Under the pieces are notes generated by a model that worked only from the letters and a program-made list of their open reading frames with translations, made no database searches and was not told where the DNA came from. A DNA stretch of 64,000 bases from Manihot esculenta (taxonomy: Eukaryota > Streptophyta > Magnoliopsida > Malpighiales > Euphorbiaceae), in the NCBI RefSeq assembly GCF_001659605.2, contig NC_035171.2, forward strand, positions 8,103,873 through 8,167,872. Reading direction: 5' to 3'. Positions 50,671-62,348 of this stretch are shown piece after piece (the first letter of the stretch is position 1; each line of letters opens with the position of its first letter). A program made the translations under genes and the position numbers.

Positions 50671-51222
50671 TTAACTTAATTAAGCTCGAGATGAAAATCG
50701 ATTAATGATTTTTAACTCAATTTAAGATTAGAACTATCTAATATGGCAATCCTAAACCCTTTCTTTAAAATTTTTATTGAAAATATTGAAATTGGCAATA
50801 TAATCTCTACAATTTAATATGTTTCAAACAATGAATTCAAAAAAATAAAAATTATATAAATTTAAACTGAATCAAAATTAAGCAGAAACTATTAAAAATT
50901 GATCCACAGTTAGTTTAAAATATGAATTAATCATCAAAGAAAGTTAATCCCATAGATAAAAAAGGAAAAAAAAAAAAAGAAAGTAAGAACTTATTGATCA
51001 ACTTTAAAATTTTGAATATGTTATTTTGCTTTAAAGGCTTCTTTGATTTATTTTTTAAAATTTATTTAATATTTTTTAAAAAAATTATTAATTACACATT
51101 AAAAAATTAAAATAGCTTATTAATTAATTTATTGATCTAGACTTTAAAAGTTACCTTTTGTTAAAAAGAAAAAATCCAATATTTGTCATTAGGGATGTGA
51201 TGGGAGACTAATAGAGTTATGA
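50671..51222 (+). promoter_or_regulatory. Upstream flank and presumed promoter of RLP B
   Basis: This segment is shared with 44130-44640 and 15585-16020 and here leads straight into an open RLP first exon. No single TATA box can be chosen in this AT-rich stretch. Confidence 0.5.
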
Positions 51223-51659
51223 ATGAATAGAAATAAGGGGAAGGAGTGGTGGATGGGAGCATCGCATTTCCAAATGGAGTTGGCTAACATAGCAAAGTGC
51301 TTATTGTTGGGTGTTGTGATTTTGTGGATTCAAATCCATGGAAACAAATGTTGCTTTGAAGAAGAGAGATTGGCTCTCTTAGATTTGAAGGCATTTGTTG
51401 GATCAAATGGGTTTGATGCAGACCATCTTCTTCCTTCATGGATTGATACAACCAGCAATTGTTGTGAGTGGGAGCATGTCATTTGCAACTCAACCACCGG
51501 TCACGTGACTGAGCTCTCGCTCAACAATACACGACAATATAATCTAGAGAGTGATTCATTTTATAATGATGATAATAGTTGGTATGTAAACTTGTCAATG
51601 TTCCAGCAACTGAAAGAGCTCAAAACTCTTAATTTATCCTACAATCATTTCGAACCAAG
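51223..51659 (+). CDS. RLP B first exon: signal peptide, LRRNT, first LRR
   Basis: Open from ATG 51223 to a GTAATA donor at 51660. The hydrophobic signal lies near residues 20-38 (CLLLGVVILWIQIHG), then CCFEEERLALLDLKAF, and LPSWIDTTSNCCEWEHVIC, the classic LRRNT_2 pattern, then LKTLNLSYNHFEP. Two further in-frame ATGs (51253, starting MGASHFQ, and 51274, starting MELANIAK) give starts more like other RLPs, so the true start may be one of these. The exon ends with two bases of a codon (AG), which does not match the phase of the next exon at its first acceptor. Confidence 0.85.
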
Positions 51660-51860
51660 GTAATATACTATGCTCTTCTAATTCTATTTTTATTTTCACC
51701 TTTCTATTTATTTTCTAAATATAAAAATATTTAAATATAGTTTCCATGATATGTTTAGATAAAATTTTCTACTATTAATAACATGATATAAAAATGTCTA
51801 CTTGAAATTCAATTATTATGGTTTATATATATATATATATTAATTTCTAAACTTATGCAG

Positions 51861-52016
51861 GTTGTGAAAGATTATCAAAACTGAAGAAGCTTGAAGTTTT
51901 GGACCTTACTTGGAATAAATTCAATAATATCATCTTACCATCATTGGGTACTCTTATATCACTCAAGACTTTGATTCTTGGCTCCAATAGTATGGAAGGT
52001 TCTTTTCCTATACAAG
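51861..52016 (+). CDS. RLP B, second exon (GCERLSKLKKLEVL)
   Basis: The exon follows TTATGCAG and ends CAAG/GTTTGT. In the expected phase (2 + codons) it reads GCERLSKLKKLEVLDLTWNK ... to SFPIQ with no stop. Joined to exon 1 as it now stands, the frame would be wrong and meet TGA at once. An AG ten bases further on (51869-51870) restores the frame, giving EPR-LSKLKKLEVL and dropping GCER. Confidence 0.75.
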
Positions 52017-52241
52017 GTTTGTTTGATCTTTAAAAATCATTCAATTTTAACATTCAATTAAACTCACTCAAGCATGCTCTCTGTTTTCAAGTTTTATTTC
52101 ACATTATTTTTTTTTTATTTTTTTTCTGATCCTACTGTAAGTGCTGTTTTTAATTATATAAACTATAGGTAAACTTTAAATTCCTATAGATGAATTGTCT
52201 TTACATTTGTCAAATGATAGTTCCATATTTTATTCTCATCA

Positions 52242-52300
52242 GTTGATCTTTCATCACTCAACACTTTGATACTCAATTACATGAAAGGTTTATTCCTTAA
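52242..52300 (+). pseudogene. Relic of an LRR cassette exon
   Basis: The 3' part of a cassette is recognisable (LSSLNTLILNYMKGLFLN) but the 5' part is missing and CAAG has become TTAA with a stop. It stands where a duplicated unit would be expected between 51861 and 54101. Confidence 0.6.
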
Positions 52301-54100
52301 TTAATAAAATGGAGCCCCTTGTACTCTTAAATCTTATAATTTTAATTCACTGTCTTTTATCATACATAAAAAATATTTTTTTTTAATTAATTTTTTAATA
52401 CCATCTTAAAAATATTAAATTTTATTAAATACTAAAAAATTTTTTAAAAATAAAATAAAATAAAATTAAATATGGCTATTAATAGTCAATTATATGTTAT
52501 TATAATGAAAAAAATGGCAACAATTTTAGAATAACTAAAAGAAATATAAATAAAAATTATAAAATGAAAGGAATATATATTACATTTATATTAAAATATA
52601 TATATAATTAAAAATACTCTAAAATTTTTTAAATATATTTTCTATGTGTTATCATAAAAATAAAAGTAATTTTGGAATTGCATGATATATATATATATAT
52701 ATATATATATTCAGTGATTTTTGTTAGATTAGAATTAAATAATAAAAAATAAATTATTATGTGAAAAATATTTTTTTTAAAAAAATATAAATTATTTTCC
52801 TGAAGCTCTAATTTGATATTTTTTTTATTTATTTTATATAATTTAATATTTTTTTTATTTATTTACATAAATAAATAATGTGAAGCACGCTAATTTTTTA
52901 TTTAAAATATAAAAATTTAAAATAAATTATTCGATTCATTTCATGTTATATATGTCTTATTATATTAAGACATATTTAATAAATAATTTGTATATATAAA
53001 TATTTTAATAGAATTAATGTCTTAATAAATAATTTGTATATATAAATATTTTAATAGAATTATTCTTAAAAATTTAATGTGTAATCCAGAAATAATAACA
53101 TTATATTTATTATATTCTAAGCATAATATATATTGTATTTTTAAATTAAATTAAATTATAATTAAAAGGCCATTTTACTGAGAAAATAAAATTTGTGAGA
53201 TAACTAAGATCATTTTTTATCATTTAAATTACTGTTAATAATAAATTTGCATAAAGTTTTGATCATGAAATAATATTTTTAGATATAAGTTATAATAATT
53301 TTAATTGCACTCAATCATTTAAAGGTAAATTTTAAATTCCTTATATTTGTATTTATAAATTATTTAATTTTACAAAAAATAAATGGATTTCTTAAATGTT
53401 TTTATATATGATTTTACAAAATCATATAGAAACAAAAATATTTCTCTTCATTATTTTTAAGATTTATTATATATATTATATATATACATAAATTCATATT
53501 TTGTGTTACAATAATATAATTGAAATTAAATTTTAAAATAATAAAATATAAATTATAATTTTATTAAAATATTTTTAACTGAAATAAGTGTCTAGTTACA
53601 TTTATTATATATATTATATATATACATAAATTCATATTTTGTATTAAAATAATATAATTAAAATTAAATTTTAAAATAAATAAAATATAAATTATAGTTT
53701 TATTAAAATATTTTTAACTGAAATAAGACATATTTACTGAATGAATTATATATATAAATATTTTAATAGAATTATTCTTACAAATTGAATGTGTAACTTA
53801 TATCAAAAAATAATAAAAATATTATATTTTGTATACTCTAGACTAATATATATTATATTTTTAAATTAATTAAAAATTTTAATTAAAAGACCGTTTTATT
53901 AACAAAATAAAATTTGACAGATAATTAAAATTATTTTTTATTATTTAAATCACAATTAATAATAAAATAAAGTGTTCTTTAAATTAACTTTAATCATAAT
54001 ATTTCGATGCATTTATTTTTTTCTAACTTAATTATGTGAAAGTGATTAATTAATTAATTAATTGTATTATGAAATAACATACAAGTTGTATGATATATAG
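52301..54100 (+). other. Intronic sequence of locus B with duplicated segments
   Basis: Apart from the truncated exon at 53283, AT-rich intron only. The stretch 52440-52780 recurs at 54860-55200 (offset about 2.4 kb). A tandem repeat with a period of about 138 bases spans 53463-53738, and a shorter duplication lies at 52975-53060. A (TA)n run is at 52685-52711. Confidence 0.6.
53283..53324 (+). pseudogene. Truncated single-LRR exon, still with AG and GT ends
   Basis: The second half of an ELKNLK-type exon (ISYNNFNCTQSFK). The front half is lost, but a chance TTTTTAG stands just before it and the donor GTAAAT is kept, so it could act as a 42-base phase-1 micro-exon. More likely a relic. Confidence 0.45.
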
Positions 54101-54238
54101 GTTTTCAAAAATTAGAGAAGTTGGACCTTACTTGGAATAGTTTCAATAATATCATCTTATCATTATTGGCTGCTCTTCCATCACTCAACACTTTAATTCT
54201 CAAAGGCAATGGCATGGAAAGTTCATTTCCTAATTAAG
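54101..54238 (+). pseudogene. LRR cassette exon with nonsense codon
   Basis: 138 bp, same borders and phase as the cassettes of RLP A, reading GFQKLEKLDLTWNSFNN ... to ESSFPN and then TAA at 54235-54237 where the others have CAA. One C-to-T change explains it. Splice sites look good, so inclusion would truncate the protein; skipping would keep the frame. Confidence 0.85.
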
Positions 54239-56149
54239 GTATATTTGATTATTGGAATTGTTTTCTTCACACTCAAATTTAATATATAACCTAATTAATG
54301 ACTATTATTAGTTATTAAAATTCATCATAATATTACTATCATATTTTATTTTAAATTTTTTTTTATTAAAATCATGAGAAATTTTAAATATCATTAAATC
54401 CTTTAGTTCAAAGGGATACAAATTAGCCATTAAAATTTGATTTTATTAATAAAATGATAATTTCATCTGCAATTTATTATGATTGAAACACCACCATACT
54501 TTTGATCTTATTCTCAATTTTTTAAAATTATTTTTAAAATCGCATTCTAATTTTTAAGAATTTTTTTAAAAAAATGTTTATGTTGTATATTATAAATACA
54601 CAATTCGTCTCATAAGTTTTGTCAATTTTTTTAACTATCTCAAAATTATTTTTTATTTTTATTTTTTAAACTATAGTAATATATAAATTAATTATTATGG
54701 TCTTATTTAATTTTATCTTATTTTTAATAAATCTTCCAAAATATCTTTTAATATTTAATTCACTTTGCTTTTTTATACATATAAAGAAAGATAAATTTTT
54801 TTATCAACTTTCTAATTATACTATCTCAAAAATATTAAATTTTATTTTATGCTAATAGATGTTTTGAAAATTTTTTTAAAAATAAAATAAAATTAAATAT
54901 GATTATAATAGTCAATTTATATGTTATTATAGTGAAAAAAATGACAATAATTTTAGAACAACTAAAAGAAATATTAATAAAAATTATAAAATGAAAGGAA
55001 TATATATTACATTTATATTAAAAAATATTGACATAATTAAAAAATATATAATTAAAAATAATCTAAATTTTTTAAATATATTTTATATGTTTTATCATAA
55101 AAATAAAAGTAATTTTGGAATTGCATGAATATATATATATATTCAGTGATTTTTTTAGATTATAATTAAATAATAAAAAATAATTTATTATGTGAAATTT
55201 TTTTTAAAAAAATACAAATTATTTTGTAAAAGCCCTAATTTAATAATTTTCTATTTATTTTATACAATTTGATATTTTTTTTATTTATTTTCATAAATAA
55301 GTAATGCCAAACACGCTAATTTCTTTATTTAAAATATAAATATTTAAAATAAATTATTTAATTCACCTCATTTTACATATGTCTTATTACACTAAGACAT
55401 ATATAATGAATAATTTATATATATAAATATTTTAATAGGATTATTCTTACAAATTTAATGTGTAATTCATATGGAAAATAATAAAAATATTATATTTATC
55501 ATTCTCTAAACATAATATATATTATATTTTAAAATTAAATAATATAACTGAAATTAAATTTTAAAATAAATAAAGTATAAATCATAATTTTATTAAAATT
55601 TTTTATTTATATACATATATAAAGCAAGTTAAATTAAGAATATTATATTACTTAATTGTCTTTTCATTTGTAAAGTAATTATTTTTTATGAAAAATAAGT
55701 GGAATTGTCAAATGTTTTTAATAGTTCTGCACAATCATAATAACTATAAAAAAATAAAAATTAAAAATAACTGACAGATAATTATAAACATGTCAAAATA
55801 ATACAATATATAAAGTATAATATTTATTATAATTGAATGTGTAACTCATATCAAAAAATAATAAAAACATTATATTTAGTATACGCTAGACTAATATATA
55901 TTATATTTTAAAATTAATTAAAAATTTTAATTAAAAAAGCTCTTTTATTAATAAAATAAAATTTGAAAGATAATTAATATTACTTTTTAGTATTTAAATC
56001 ACAATTAATAATAAATTTGAATAAAGTGTTCATCATATTAACTTTAATAATAATATTTCAAGGCATATATTTTTTTTAACTTAATTATGCGAAAGTGATT
56101 AATTAATTGATTGTGTTATGAAATAACATACAAGCCCTATGGTATACAG
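54239..56149 (+). other. Intron of locus B
   Basis: AT-rich and similar to the introns of the RLP A tandem units; 55600-56149 parallels 2440-3248. Nothing else recognised. Confidence 0.55.
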
Positions 56150-56290
56150 GTTTTCAAAGATTAGAGGAGTTAGACCTCAGTTGGAATAATTTCAATAATA
56201 GTATCTTATCATCATTGGCTACTCTTCCATCACTCAACACTTTGATTCTCACCGGTAATGGTATGGCCGAAGGTTCATTTCCTAATCAAG
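56150..56290 (+). CDS. RLP B, LRR cassette exon
   Basis: 141 bp, phase 1 at both ends, TATACAG acceptor and GTATAT donor. It encodes GFQRLEELDLSWNNFNNS ... GMAEGSFPNQ, one codon longer than its relatives. With its flanks it is closest to the second unit of RLP A, which points to exchange or shared origin between the two loci. Confidence 0.82.
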
Positions 56291-58132
56291 GTATATTTGA
56301 TTATTTTAATTTTTATTTCAAAAACCATTAGCTTAGTTTAAAGTAAAACAAATTAGCCATTAAAGTTTGATTTTATTAATAAATGATAATTTCATCTGCA
56401 ATTTATTTACGGATTGAAACACCACATACTCTTCATCTTATTCTCAATTTTTTAAAACTATTTTTAAAATTTTATTTAATAAAATAAATCTGCTTTTAAC
56501 AAAAATAATTTTTTATATTAACTTTTCAAATTATATCTATCTTAAAAATATTAAATATTAAATTTTATTTTGAAATTTTTTTTAAAAATAATATAAAATT
56601 AAATAAAACTAGTCAATTTATATGTTATTATAATAAAAAAATAAAAAATAATTTTAAATAATTAAAAAAAGATAAAAATTATAAAACGAATAGAGTATAT
56701 ATTATATTTATATTTAAAATATATACATATAATATGTCTAAATATAATAAATATAATTTTAATTACTATTCTAATTTTTAAGAATTTTTTTAGAAATGTT
56801 TATGTTGTATATTATAAATACTCCATTCTTCTTATAATTTTTATCAATTTTTTTTAACTATCTTAAAATTATTTTTTTTAGACTATAGTAATATATAAAT
56901 TAATTATTATAATTTTATTTAATTTTATCTTATTTTTAATAAATCTCTCAAAATATCTCTTAATATTTAATAAAATTTAATATATTTAAAATGGATATGA
57001 TTAAAAAGTTAATAAAAAAATTATATTTTTTTAATATGTGTGAGAAAGCAAATTAAAAAAAATTATAAAACAAAGTATATTTTTTTCTCATTTACAATTT
57101 ACGATTTATATACCTATTGATTTTTTTACTTGTTTGTACACTTTGATAAATTTTTTTATTTTTATTTAATTTTTAAGAAAATAAGCAGTAATTTATTGTT
57201 TATAATGCAGAGCACACGATTTTTTTTTAGATTAGAATTAAATAATAAAAAATAAATTATTATGTAAAAAATATTTTTTAAAAAATACAAATTATTTTTC
57301 AGAAACTCTAATTTGATAATTTTTAACTCCTACAATTTTTGCCTATTTTTGTTTTCACACTTATTAAGAAAAAATAGTGTTTTTATAAACTTTTCAATTA
57401 TAAACCTTTTAAATATATTAAATTTTATTAAATATTAAAAGATGTTTTTCAGACAATAAAAAATATTATTATGGTGTAAAAAAATTAATAATAATTTTAT
57501 GACAATAAAAAATATGGAAAAAAATTATGAGAGAGAAAATATTTATTTTATATAATTTGATATTTTTTATTTATTTGCATAAATTAAGTAATGCGAAGCA
57601 TGTTAATTTTTTGTATTTAAAGTATAAAAATTTAAGATGAATTATTGATAAAATAAAATTTGAGAGATAATTAAGACATATTTAATGAATAAATTATATA
57701 TATAAATATTTTAATAGAGTTATTTTTACAAATTTAATGTGTAACTCATATTGAAAAATAATAAAAATGTTAAATTTATTAAACTCTACATATAATATAT
57801 ATTATATTTTTAAATTAAATAAAAAAATTTAATTAAAATTATTTTTTATCATTTAAATTACAGTTAATAATAAATTTGAATAAAGTGATCATCACATTAA
57901 CTTTAATCATAATTTTATAAAATACTTTTTTAATCAAAAAAATTCCAATAAAATTAAATATCACCGAAAATAATATAAAAAATTACTATATATATAATAT
58001 TTATTAGGATTGAATATATAAATAAGAAATATATATGTATGACAATCAAAACTATTAGATTAAATTATAATTTTGATAAAAAATTTGATTTTTTTTTTCA
58101 TTACCCTTACTCAAATGCGAAATATTTTACAG
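56291..58132 (+). other. Intron of locus B
   Basis: 1.8 kb of AT-rich intron; 56330-57200 parallels 3520-4500 of RLP A. No other content seen. Confidence 0.55.
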
Positions 58133-58276
58133 GTTTTGAAAGATTAGAAAAGTTAGACATTAGTGAGAATGGATTCAATAAAAGCATATTATCATCATTG
58201 GGAGCTCTTCCATCACTCAACACTTTAATTCTTAGGGAGATGTATGATACAATGAATGGTTCATTCCCTATCCAAG
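58133..58276 (+). CDS. RLP B, LRR cassette exon (GFERLEKLDIS)
   Basis: 144 bp, phase 1 at both ends (TTTACAG acceptor, GTATGT donor). It encodes GFERLEKLDISENGFNKS ... LREMYDTMNGSFPIQ, two residues longer than its RLP A counterpart at 5781. No stops. Confidence 0.84.
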
Positions 58277-58358
58277 GTATGTTTGATTAATTTTGGATTT
58301 GTTTTCCTCACATTCATTCTACCACAACATTCTGTTTTTTATCCTGTTACTTCTGCAG

Positions 58359-58433
58359 AATTAAAGAATTTGAAGAATTTAACATGCTTGGATATAAGTC
58401 GTAACAATTTCAATGGCGCCCTATTATTTAAAG
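58359..58433 (+). CDS. RLP B, single-LRR exon (ELKNLKNL)
   Basis: 75 bp encoding ELKNLKNLTCLDISRNNFNG..., with TTCTGCAG before and GTAAAT after. It lies 82 bases after the preceding exon, matching the arrangement at 5781/6022. Confidence 0.84.
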
Positions 58434-59489
58434 GTAAATTTTAAATCCCTTATCTTTGTATATATAAATTGATTTCTTTTTTAAAAAATAAATGAATTTC
58501 TCAAATGTTTTTATATATGATTTTACAAAACTATGTATAAACTAAAACATTTCTCTCCGTTATCATATATATTATATATATACATAAATTCATATTTTGT
58601 GTTAAAATAATATAATTAAAATTAAATTTTAAAATAAATAAAGTATAAATCATAATTTTATTAAAATATTTTTGAATAGAATAAGTGTTTTCTAATTATA
58701 TTCTCTTAAATATATTAATTTTATAAAATATTAAAAATATTTTGAAAGATTTTTTAAAAATAAAATAAAATTAAATAAGTTTATAATAGTTAATTTATAT
58801 ATTATTATAGTATAAAAAGAAAAGTGTATAATAATTTTATGACAACTAAAAATAAAAAATGAATAAAAATTATAAAATGGAGAGAGTATTTATTTTATAC
58901 AACTTGATATTTTTTATTTATTTACACAAATAAATAATGCGGAATACGCTAATTTTTTTATTTAAAATATGAAAATTTAAGGTAAATTATTCGATTCACC
59001 TCATTTTACATGTCTTATTACATTAAAACATATTTAATGAATAAATTATATATATAAATATTTTAATAAAATTATTCAAATAAATTTTATGTGTAACTCA
59101 TATCTGGAAAATAATAAAAAATATTATACTCTACACATAATATATATTATATTTTTAAATTAGTTAAAATTTTAATTAAATGACTTTTTTATTGATAAAA
59201 TAAAATTTGAGAGATAATTAAGATTATTTTTTATTATTTAAATCACAGTTAATAATAAATTTAAATAAAGTGTTTATCACATTAACTTTAATCATAATAT
59301 TTCAAGACATTTATTTTTTTGCAACTTAATTATGTGAAAGTGATTAATTAATTAATTGTGTTATGAAATAGTGAAAACACAAATTTTTAGGGTTTTTGTT
59401 CTCTCATAATAACGATAACGAGACAGAGTTTAGTTATAACAACATTCTGTTAACTCCATTCTTTTTTTCTTTTCATGCTATTTGTGCAG
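58434..59489 (+). other. Intron of locus B with a deleted cassette
   Basis: From about 58980 the sequence follows the usual run-up to a cassette exon (GATTAATTAATTAATTGTGTTATGAAATA at about 59342-59369), but the exon itself is absent: foreign-looking sequence (GTGAAAACACAAATTTTTAG and on) replaces it at about 59370-59440. Confidence 0.55.
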
Positions 59490-59564
59490 AATTAAAGAAT
59501 TTGAAGAGTTTAGAATTCTTGGATATAAGTTATAACAGTTTTAATAGCACTCTATCGATTAAAG
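59490..59564 (+). pseudogene. Single-LRR exon with lost donor
   Basis: 75 bp reading ELKNLKSLEFLDISYNSFNST... after a good TTTGTGCAG acceptor, but ending AAAG/ATAAAT where working copies have GTAAAT. The reading frame itself is undamaged. Confidence 0.75.
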
Positions 59565-60732
59565 ATAAATTTTAAATTTTTTTTGTGCCTTTACATTTAT
59601 AAATTTGATTATTTTTATGAAAAATAAATGAGTTTCTCAAATGTTTTTACATATGATTTTACAAAATGATATATAAACTAAAAATTTGTCTCCATTTCAA
59701 GTAATATTATTTATTAAAATTTATTATATAAATTACGTATATCATAAATTTTATATTAATTTAAATAAAAAATTAAGATAAATAAAATATAAATCACGAT
59801 TTTATTCAATTGTTTTTAAATTGAATAAGTGTTTACCTGCAAAATAACTGAAAGACTATTATAAACATATAAAAAAATAATAATAAAATATACAGTCATA
59901 CTATTTTATACGTCTTATTAGCTTCATGGGTCCAAGAACTTTTAGAAATTTAACTAATTACTTCAAATTTAAACTTTTAGTTATTAGAATACCAAAAATT
60001 CCAAACTTTTTAACTTATTTTTATAATTAGGATTAAAGTAACAGATTTTTCATAAAATTTAAATATAAATATTCATCCATTTAAAAAAAAAATATTCATA
60101 AATTTTTTAATTGCTTTATTCATTTATTAATAGTGTAAGATACCATATTTATTTTAAAATTCGATTATTAAAATTTTAATATTAAATTTATTTGTTAACG
60201 TACGTTTAATATCTAATATTTTTTTAATAGAGATCTAATGATGATGTTGGTTTTTTTTATTGTTTTACCTATTTCTTAAAATTTAAGTTCTTAAAAAGCA
60301 ATTATAAAAAGTTTAAAAATCTAAAAATAATACTTTAAGTTTATCAAATTTAAATAACTTTTGACAATTTTTTAATGTTTAAAAAAGATTTTTTTAAATA
60401 TATAATATTATATTCAAAATGTTATATAATTTATACCATCAATGAATTAAATCAGTCTAGTGTTGCAATAAAAATTATATTGCAATTTAAAACTTAATTC
60501 CTTTAAAATAATATATAAGTGAAATCAAATATTAGGATAAACAAAATCTTGTTATTAATGTATAATAACATAAACCTTTTCTCTACTTGGATTAATTTTA
60601 GTTTATTTTACATAAAATGTTACCATTTATTTTTAATTTATTACAAAAATTAATATTTATATCAATTATTTTATTTAGAATCTTACCTTTTCTCTACTTG
60701 AATTAGTCGATCTAATTTTTTTTATTATACAG
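59565..60732 (+). other. Intron-like segment, paralogue of 6097-7275
   Basis: Collinear with the RLP A intron. It carries the empty SINE site at 60260-60277. No other features. Confidence 0.7.
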
Positions 60733-60880
60733 AGTTTTTGACTTTTAAAAGGTTAGAAATTTTGAATTTAAAGGGTAATACTTTCGCTGGATGTATTTCG
60801 AAAGATATGGGGCACTTTCTCTGAAACCATTATATTTATATGATAACAAACTTAATGACTATTTATCAAAACAAAGTTAA
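60733..60880 (+). pseudogene. Frameshifted LRR exon (EFLTFKRLEILNL)
   Basis: Homologue of 7276-7422. It begins EFLTFKRLEILNLKGNTF but lacks four bases in the stretch ATATGGGGCACTTTCTCTG, so YLYDNKLNDYLSKQ continues in another frame. The donor position is also altered (AAAG/TTAATT). Confidence 0.8.
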
Positions 60881-60966
60881 TTTTACCTGAAACACAACCA
60901 AATTTGATAATCACTTGCAGAGAGAAGATGTTAATATTAGTAATCCTTTTATTTATTATAATATAG

Positions 60967-61030
60967 GTTTGTGTGGTTTAAAAGATCTTTAACATTTAGA
61001 TCTCAGCTTTAATGATCTCAATTTAAAAGA
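60967..61030 (+). pseudogene. Truncated start of a long C-terminal RLP exon
   Basis: After AATATAG it reads LCGLKDL, a TAA, then HLDLSFNDLN, matching the first residues of 7514-9606. All later LRRs, island and membrane parts are gone. This marks the end of the RLP A-like part of locus B; a different C-terminal exon follows 1.3 kb downstream. Confidence 0.8.
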
Positions 61031-61380
61031 TCATTTTTTTTACGTTAAATTAAAAAAGTTAAAATCTCTTAATTTTAAGCAATTGTTTTTAAGATTTATT
61101 ACATATTTTACGTTAGATGGAATATAATTCAAATAAAAAACCAAATATAAACAAAATATAAATCATAATTTCATTAAATTATTTTTTAATAGAATACTTG
61201 GCTAGCTACACAATTGAAAAATAACTAAAATGCATTATTATAAACATGTAAAAGAAATTAAACAATATAATATGTATTAGAAAATTATGAAATATATATT
61301 AGTATATTATGAAAATTAATTATAACTAGTGTATATTCACTTTTTATTTTTTAATTTTTTCTCAATTTCATATGATGCAG
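61031..61380 (+). other. Noncoding junction
   Basis: AT-rich, with no exon, lying between the truncated exon and the exon at 61381. The likely fusion point if locus B combines two genes. Confidence 0.4.
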
Positions 61381-61455
61381 AATTAAGTAATCTGAAAATT
61401 TTGAAAACGCTGGATGTGAGTTATAATCAATTCAACAGCTCCCTCTCAGCAGCAG
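61381..61455 (+). CDS. RLP B, single-LRR exon (ELSNLKILKTLDVS)
   Basis: 75 bp, phase 1 both sides (GATGCAG before, GTAACT after). It encodes ELSNLKILKTLDVSYNQFNS..., more diverged than the other copies of this type. It presumably belongs with the exon at 62349. Confidence 0.82.
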
Positions 61456-62348
61456 GTAACTTCACTTTCATATCCCATCTCCTATGTTATTTTTATTATT
61501 GAATACAAACAAACCAATTGATATATTTTTATTAATATCAGAACAATATTTTTTATAGATTTCATTTGATATTAATTTCACAAATATTATAAAATTAAAA
61601 TAAAAATTGCAGTTATGTCATAATGAAATTAATTAAATTGAATATTTCCTCCCTTTTATTTCCAAAAAATCTATGTATGTTGTCATAAAATAATTATCAA
61701 AAAGATTACAATAATTCCATAAAATAAACATGTAGAGCGAAATAACTCTAGCTAGAAAGCATCACCAAAAATTACAAATTTTTCAGTAAAATTATTCTTT
61801 TTTATAATACATTGAAACATTAGGCAAATAGAATGATAGGAAAAAAAATACTCGAATTATTCCTTGATAATCTACCCTTTTATTACTTATAAAATTAGAT
61901 ATTATTCTTTCACTAATTTTACTTATAAACTCGAGATTTATTAGAATAATTATGTTTAAAATAAATTAATTAAATAATTTTAATGAATTAAAAATATAAT
62001 GTAATTGTAATTATATATTATTTTGTACAACTTTTTTAAAAATAAGATAACACTAAAAGTTGTAGAGTTTTATGATCACATTATAAATTTTTTAAAATTA
62101 AAATTTATGTATATGGTTTAAAAAGTGAGTTTCGTTAATAATATATATATATATATAGCCCTCACAAATAGATATATAAAAGAATGTATAAAAAAAATAC
62201 TTATTTATATTCAGCTAGGTGAGCTAATAATAGCATAATTAAATATAATATAATAGCTAATAATAGTTAAATACGTTTTGGGCACTAATTAAATTCTAAA
62301 TTTTTCTTCAAAAGAAATTTTCATTTGCTTAATATTTTTCTATCTTAG
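61456..62348 (+). other. Intron of RLP B
   Basis: 0.9 kb, AT-rich and not shared with RLP A. Nothing recognised. Confidence 0.5.
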
